This document shows positions 6,129 to 9,670 of a DNA stretch of 9,670 nt, in pieces. Position numbers and translations under genes: made by a program. The stretch covers positions 1 to 9,670 of the forward strand of contig DNFA01000089.1 in the NCBI GenBank assembly GCA_003487665.1. Direction: 5' to 3'. The number at the start of each line of letters is the position of its first letter. Position 1 is the first letter of the stretch. The notes below the pieces were generated by a model. It was not told the DNA's origin. It was given only the letters and a program-made list of their open reading frames with translations, and ran no database searches. Source of the stretch: Oscillibacter sp. (GTDB lineage: Bacteria > Bacillota > Clostridia > Oscillospirales > Oscillospiraceae).

Positions 6129-6893
6129 TCACCCTCCGATCCATCGGAAGGCCAGCCCGCCCTCCGCTGCTTCCACGCTCCACTGTCCCACGGCGATGGC
6201 GCCCAGCACCGTGATGTTGGTGATGTACAGCCGGTTGTTGGACACATAGGCCACCTCCGTGGCGTCCTGCCAGAAGGACAGCCGCGACGCGGTGAACACC
6301 GCCCGGAAGTTGCTCTGCTCCACCACCCGCTGCCCGTCGATCTCCCGGCAGGTCAGATCCTGTCCCACCGCCACGCCGTACACCGGCACCGCCCCGTCAT
6401 AGTACACGATGCCCGTCCGGATGTACCCCTCCGTGTCCACCTTGTAGTGGGAAAAGGCCGCGTCCACCTTCTCCACATTGGCCTGCAGGTCGGAAAAAAA
6501 GCTGTAATACTGTGTCATCGCCTGTGGATTGGCCTCCAGATACGCGCTGAGCTTCGCCACATAGCTGCCGAAGTCCGAGCTCGCCACATACTCCTCCTTC
6601 AGCCTCGCCGTCAGCTCCTCCGTGGTCTTTTCCACCTGCTCCGCCGTTTTCAGTATCATGCTCCGCAGCGTGTCGTACTGCTCCTCTGCCGCCCGCGCCG
6701 CCTCCTGTGCCTGCTCGCTGTACGCCCCGGCCTGCCGCCGGGCGGACTCCGCGCCCGCCCCGCTGCCCAGCTCCTCCAGCTGCCCCAGCGCCAGATTCAG
6801 CTGCTGCGCCATCTGCACCAGATACGAATACTGCTGCGCCGCCTGCTCCTGCACCGTCCCCGCCGGTGCCGCAGGCAGGGGAAGCGTCATCAT
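6129..6893 (-). CDS. phage tail appendage / baseplate-type protein with coiled coil
   Basis: This 254-aa protein has two parts. Residues about 15-150 are a long helical stretch rich in Ala, Glu and Gln (for example SARRQAGAYSEQAQEAARAA, 50-69), fit for a trimeric coiled-coil shaft. Residues about 155-254 form a beta-rich end containing FRAVFTASRLSFWQDATEVA (196-215), YVSNNRLYITN and a final GLAFRWIGG. That end matches the style of minor structural or appendage proteins of Firmicute siphophages (recalled: LSFYDG.TEVAY.SNNKLYIT...W). It probably forms a trimeric spike or links the tail hub to the fibre encoded next. The ATG at 6893 overlaps the stop codon of the 573-aa gene by four bases (ATGA); a second ATG directly follows at 6890. 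An AGGGGAG site lies 9 bases before the first. Confidence 0.8.
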   Translation of the reverse strand: MMTLPLPAAPAGTVQEQAAQQYSYLVQMAQQLNLALGQLEELGSGAGAESARRQAGAYSEQAQEAARAAEEQYDTLRSMILKTAEQVEKTTEELTARLKEEYVASSDFGSYVAKLSAYLEANPQAMTQYYSFFSDLQANVEKVDAAFSHYKVDTEGYIRTGIVYYDGAVPVYGVAVGQDLTCREIDGQRVVEQSNFRAVFTASRLSFWQDATEVAYVSNNRLYITNITVLGAIAVGQWSVEAAEGGLAFRWIGG

Positions 6894-8611
6894 TCCACGT
6901 CACTCCCCTTCTCATACACCGCCGCCGCGCTGTACACCCGGCACCGGCCAAGCCCCATCAACTTCAGCCGCAGGTGTCCGCACCGTCTGGGACGCAGCTG
7001 CATCACCGCGCCCCTGGTCTGCTCCGCCGTCCCGGTAACAGTCCCCACCTGTTCCCACGTCTCGCCGTTGTCGTACCGCACGAACGCCTTTACCACGGCG
7101 CCCTCCTCCAGCTTCATCCGCAGCTCCAGCCGCGCCAGATACTTGTGCTCCGGCGTATACAGCCCCAGATCGCCGCTTTCGGCGCTCCACACCACGTTCG
7201 TCTCCTTTGTGCCCACCTCACCGGCGGTGTCCAGCAGCCGCCCGTCCCTGCACAGCAGCAGCATCACGCCGTCCTGCCGCACAAAGCCCATCACCTCCAC
7301 GGTGTCCTGCCGGTGCCACAGCTTTCTCTGCGTATCGTACACCAGCAGCTCCGTGGTACCGGCGGCCTCCTTTGCCGCCAGCCAGTAGCGCCCGCTCTCG
7401 CCGCCGCCCACGCCGCCGATATACCTCTTGTCGCCCAGCGCCCGGGACACGCACACCGGCATGCTCCCGTCAAAGGCGTACACCCCGTCATTCCCCAGGT
7501 AATACACCACGCCGTCCGACACGGCCACCGTTCTCTCCGCGCCCCGGCGCACACCGCTGCACGGCACCGTCACGATCTGGTGCCCGCCGCCCGCCGCCGG
7601 ATAGATGCGCTCCATGCAGTTCTCCTTGAAGAACACCACGCCGCCCATGCAGGCCGCCGCCCCGGTGAACGCACCGTCCGAGCCTCTGGCCGCCGCATAG
7701 CTGTCCGTGCTCAGCCCCGCAAAGCTGTTCCAGTTGTGGAAGTCCCCCAGCGCACAGGCGTACACCTCGTTCACCGCCTGCCCGTCCACGATACCGTACT
7801 TGCACCCCCACAGCCGGTTTCCCTGCTCCACCACGAAGTCCATCTCCGGGATGGTGCGCATCACCGTCACCGCCGCCGTCTGGCTGTCCAGCGCCCGGCA
7901 CATGGCCGGTATCAGCACCCAGTCGTCCGCTGCCGCCTTCAGCACATGCAGTCCGTTCAGCTCCAGCGCACCGCAGCCGGACACCGTCACGCCGTCCCCG
8001 GCCTGAAAGCCCCTGCCCAGCCCCGTGGCGGCGATCTTCGTGCACACACCCGTCACCTCCACCCAGCTGCCGCCGTCATAGCGCCGCAGCACCGTCACCC
8101 GGCGATCCGTATCCATCCACAGATCCCCTGTGCCCGGCTCCTTGGGCGCGTAGGTGCCGGTCACATAGCTGCCCACGCTCTCCCCGTTCTCATAGCACAG
8201 CGTGAACGTCACCTCCCCCGTGGAGGTCTGTATGTTCTCCATGCTGCCGTACTCCGTCAGCTTCTGGGTGTTGATGTACTTCTTATCCGGGAAGATCAGC
8301 AGATACGCGCCCATGCTCACCAGCTGCTTGTCGCTGTCGCTGAGCACCAGCTCCGTCTTTGCCCCGTTCACATACAGCGCCGTGCCGTCCACCCAGAACA
8401 GCCCGTCCTTTTCCACGATGCCGTGGGGCTTCGTCAGCTGCCGCATCACGCCCCGCCGGGGTCTTGTCTCCAGCGCCGGATACCCGCCGCTCCACATATT
8501 CTTCATGTTCTCCGCGCAGCCCGCGCCGTGTCCCACCCGGCGATCCAGTCCGCCGAACTGCTCCACGGCGGCTCTCTGCTGCGCCTGCGCCTTCAGCTTG
8601 GGAAAATACAT
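6890..8611 (-). CDS. probable virion nozzle/hub protein, beta-propeller type
   Basis: This 573-aa soluble protein has no signal or membrane segment. The N-terminal FGGLDRRVG (19-27) and ENMKNMWSGGYPALETRPRR (34-53) resemble the opening of short-tailed phage nozzle/stabilisation proteins (P22 gp10, T7 gp12 type: an N-x-GG-x-RPG-like motif early in the chain). Later blocks, NRLWGCKYGIVDGQAVNEVY (265-284) then ALGDFHNWNSF (287-297), VAVSDGVVYYLGNDGVYAFD (362-381) and LLVYDTQRKLWHRQ (422-435), read like propeller blades. The C-terminal third has LARLELRMK and VRYDNGETWEQVG, giving more beta structure. I infer the tube end or hub to which fibres attach. Cysteine content is rather high for a virion protein. 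Start at 8611 after AAGGGAGG; 15 bases separate it from the upstream gene. Homology is motif-level, not confirmed. Confidence 0.7.
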   Translation of the reverse strand: MYFPKLKAQAQQRAAVEQFGGLDRRVGHGAGCAENMKNMWSGGYPALETRPRRGVMRQLTKPHGIVEKDGLFWVDGTALYVNGAKTELVLSDSDKQLVSMGAYLLIFPDKKYINTQKLTEYGSMENIQTSTGEVTFTLCYENGESVGSYVTGTYAPKEPGTGDLWMDTDRRVTVLRRYDGGSWVEVTGVCTKIAATGLGRGFQAGDGVTVSGCGALELNGLHVLKAAADDWVLIPAMCRALDSQTAAVTVMRTIPEMDFVVEQGNRLWGCKYGIVDGQAVNEVYACALGDFHNWNSFAGLSTDSYAAARGSDGAFTGAAACMGGVVFFKENCMERIYPAAGGGHQIVTVPCSGVRRGAERTVAVSDGVVYYLGNDGVYAFDGSMPVCVSRALGDKRYIGGVGGGESGRYWLAAKEAAGTTELLVYDTQRKLWHRQDTVEVMGFVRQDGVMLLLCRDGRLLDTAGEVGTKETNVVWSAESGDLGLYTPEHKYLARLELRMKLEEGAVVKAFVRYDNGETWEQVGTVTGTAEQTRGAVMQLRPRRCGHLRLKLMGLGRCRVYSAAAVYEKGSDVE

Positions 8612-8626
8612 CCTCCCCGCCTCCCT

Positions 8627-8983
8627 TCAGCACAACCGCAGCACCGGGCACGCCGGCGGTGTCTCCGTTCTGGCGCAGTAGTCCCGGTAGGTGAGAAAGG
8701 CGTTGTTCCACAGGCTCCCGGCGCTGTTGTACCGCGCCGTCTCCCCGTTGGCATAGTGGATCTGCGCCTCCACATAGTGCCGGTACATCTCGTCGTAGGG
8801 TACCGGTGCCGTCAGCACCGTCGTCTCCGTCATGTCAGGCAGCTCCCCTGTCTGATGCCCGATCTCCCGCAGCACAAAGCCCTCCGCCTGCGCCAGCCAC
8901 CGCAGCTTCTCCCCGCGCTCATACCCGTTGGGTGCCAGCGCGTCCACCCGATCCAGCACCTGCTTTGCCGTCACCTTCGCCAT
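8627..8983 (-). CDS. probable phage head-tail adaptor protein
   Basis: This 118-aa, mainly helical protein begins MAKVTAKQVLDRVDALAPNG. The pattern of a short N-terminal helix, RGEKLRWLAQAEGFVLREIG (23-42), a variable middle, and a C-terminal YVEAQIHYANGETARYNSAG (70-89) followed by LWNNAFLTYRDY is what one expects from virion adaptor or tail-tube-A-type proteins, which sit between portal and nozzle. Its place just before a propeller-type nozzle gene supports this. The ATG at 8983 is preferred over a GTG at 8992 because GAGGTGG lies at the right distance only for the ATG. The 67-aa gene ends 10 bases upstream. The role is inferred from size, order and helical pattern. Confidence 0.65.
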   Translation of the reverse strand: MAKVTAKQVLDRVDALAPNGYERGEKLRWLAQAEGFVLREIGHQTGELPDMTETTVLTAPVPYDEMYRHYVEAQIHYANGETARYNSAGSLWNNAFLTYRDYCARTETPPACPVLRLC

Positions 8984-8993
8984 AGCCGCCACC

Positions 8994-9197
8994 TCAGGAA
9001 GCGCGCTCGTCCACGTAGCGCCGCGCCTCCTCCGCCATCATGCGGGCGTTCTCCAGCACCTCCGCCACGCACTCCGGCACGCGCACCTCCACGCCGCGCA
9101 TGATCTTCCAGCTGCGCCCGTTCACCGACACGATGACAAAGTTCTCCTCCTGCTTTCTGCCTCGCGGCAGCATGACCGTCACCATTTTCTCCTTCAT
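8994..9197 (-). CDS. small phage-type protein of unknown function
   Basis: This 67-aa protein starts MKEKMVTVMLPRGRKQEENF. The core FVIVSVNGRSWKIMRGVEVR (20-39) then VPECVAEVLENA resembles small proteins often encoded just after the major capsid gene in phages (recalled pattern: V.VNG..Y.I.RG..V.VP..VAEVL..S). The likely fold is a short beta hairpin followed by a helix. The ATG at 9197 follows AAAGGAG by about 9 bases; a TTTATATG stretch lies upstream but no good -35 box, so no promoter is claimed. It is the first gene of the leftward operon visible here; if the recalled pattern holds, a capsid gene would be expected upstream, yet the next 470 bases hold only repeats. Confidence 0.7.
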   Translation of the reverse strand: MKEKMVTVMLPRGRKQEENFVIVSVNGRSWKIMRGVEVRVPECVAEVLENARMMAEEARRYVDERAS

Positions 9198-9268
9198 CTC
9201 GCCCTTCTCCTTTCCTCATATAAAACCTCTTCCCTGCGTCCCGCTCCGCACGACGACCTCCGCACCCT

Positions 9269-9403
9269 GTAGGGCGGGGCCCATGTGCCCCGCCGCACAC
9301 TGGCGTGGGGATCCGTCCGCCCGTCCTGTAGGGGACGGCGTCCTCGACGTCCCGTCGTAGGTGGCTGCGTCCCTTTGTAGGGGCGGACGACTCTGTCCGC
9401 CCC
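9269..9403. repeat. three GTAGGG-led palindromic repeat modules
   Basis: Three modules each begin GTAGGG and carry a different GC-rich palindrome. Module A (9269-9296) has arms GGCGGGGC (9273-9280) and GCCCCGCC (9287-9294). Module B (9328-9357) is identical over 30 bases to 2091-2120. Module C (9377-9403) has arms GGGGCGGAC (9380-9388) and GTCCGCCCC (9395-9403) around a 6-base loop and matches the diverged copy at 2137-2164. Starts are 59 and 49 bases apart. The B-then-C order is the same as at the left locus. Short reading frames here translate the repeats themselves and are not credible genes. Confidence 0.8.
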
Positions 9404-9477
9404 GTATGACCGCCGCACCCCTGACGTACCCCGCGTCCGCAGGCGCGGAACCCCCTCTTTTTTGCCTCCGGCGGGTA

Positions 9478-9534
9478 ACTTTTGTCAGCAGCGACAAAAG
9501 TCACCAAAAACGCCGCTTGAAACTGCGTTTCAAG
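9478..9534. repeat. pair of adjacent hairpins
   Basis: Two perfect inverted repeats lie 14 bases apart: ACTTTTGTC (9478-9486) with GACAAAAGT (9493-9501), and CTTGAAAC (9516-9523) with GTTTCAAG (9527-9534). Neither is followed by a T-tract. I recall similar hairpin pairs scattered in Oscillospiraceae genomes, so this is probably part of a dispersed intergenic element, not a gene. Confidence 0.6.
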
Positions 9535-9670
9535 ACTTCCTCACGCGCGTCAGCTATGATTTCGCGCTGACCTGTCCCACGCGCAACCGGTTTCCCGGTT
9601 TTTCCCGGTTCAAAGGATTGTGCCTCCACAGCTTTCCGCGATGCGCTGTCGCGCGACGCTGCCCGCTGCC
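9535..9670. other. noncoding stretch with a 10-bp tandem duplication
   Basis: No credible reading frame, tRNA or terminator is seen. The sequence TTTCCCGGTT occurs twice back to back (9591-9600, 9601-9610). The preceding AACCGG (9585-9590) can pair with CCGGTT in the first copy. A looser inverted repeat, GTCAGC (9549-9554) with GCTGAC (9566-9571), also occurs. It appears to continue the repeat mosaic that starts at 9269 and may extend beyond the window. Confidence 0.4.

Noticed and set aside
6707..9103. Very long + strand open frame (about 800 codons) across the phage-type genes
   Set aside because: It is Arg/Pro/His/Ala-rich without recognisable structure, has no good ribosome binding site, and lies antisense to three genes with coherent protein features and coupled starts.
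8971..9507. - strand frame running through the right-hand repeats
   Set aside because: It overlaps two better-supported genes in another frame, and its middle simply translates the GTAGGG palindromes; the same peptide pieces appear from the left repeat locus.

Overview
The window looks like chromosomal DNA from a GC-rich Firmicute, most likely an Oscillospiraceae-type gut Clostridium. The basis is strong AGGAGG-type ribosome binding sites, a tRNA gene with encoded CCA, a class B sortase, an Rrf2 regulator with three clostridial-style cysteines, GC-rich third codon positions throughout, and intergenic GC-rich palindromes of a kind I recall from that family. The family placement is inference; no marker gene fixes it.

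Left part (1-2193, + strand). A tRNA-Glu(CTC) gene is followed by an intrinsic terminator whose U-tract lies a few bases before the ribosome binding site of a MATE-family multidrug/cation antiporter. Next comes a stand-alone Rrf2-family regulator with a near-consensus promoter. A perfect 10+5+10 inverted repeat overlaps its -10 box, as expected for autoregulation. The gap after it carries two GTAGGG-led palindromic repeat modules and ends in a bidirectional terminator (2194-2228) shared with the convergent sortase gene.

Middle and right part (2240-9197, - strand, read right to left). Six tightly spaced or overlapping genes run leftwards. They are a 67-aa small phage-type protein, a 118-aa probable virion adaptor, a 573-aa probable beta-propeller nozzle/hub protein, a 254-aa coiled-coil tail appendage protein, a 529-aa DUF859-like tail fibre, and a 372-aa protein with an N-terminal peptidoglycan-binding domain and a long helical remainder. 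Together they resemble the neck, tail and host-contact module of a short-tailed phage of Gram-positive bacteria. No terminase, portal, capsid, holin, endolysin, integrase or repressor is seen here, so it is either the end of a prophage that continues beyond 9670 or a remnant or domesticated module. Beyond it, and apparently under its own promoter, lies a class B sortase with a lipoprotein signal and a Lys/Thr/Ser/Asp repeat tail.

Far right (9198-9670). No gene is supported. The stretch holds three more GTAGGG-led palindromes, two of them repeating the pair found at 2091-2164 in the same order, followed by a cluster of other hairpins and a 10-bp tandem duplication. It looks like a mosaic of dispersed intergenic repeats separating the phage operon from whatever lies further right.
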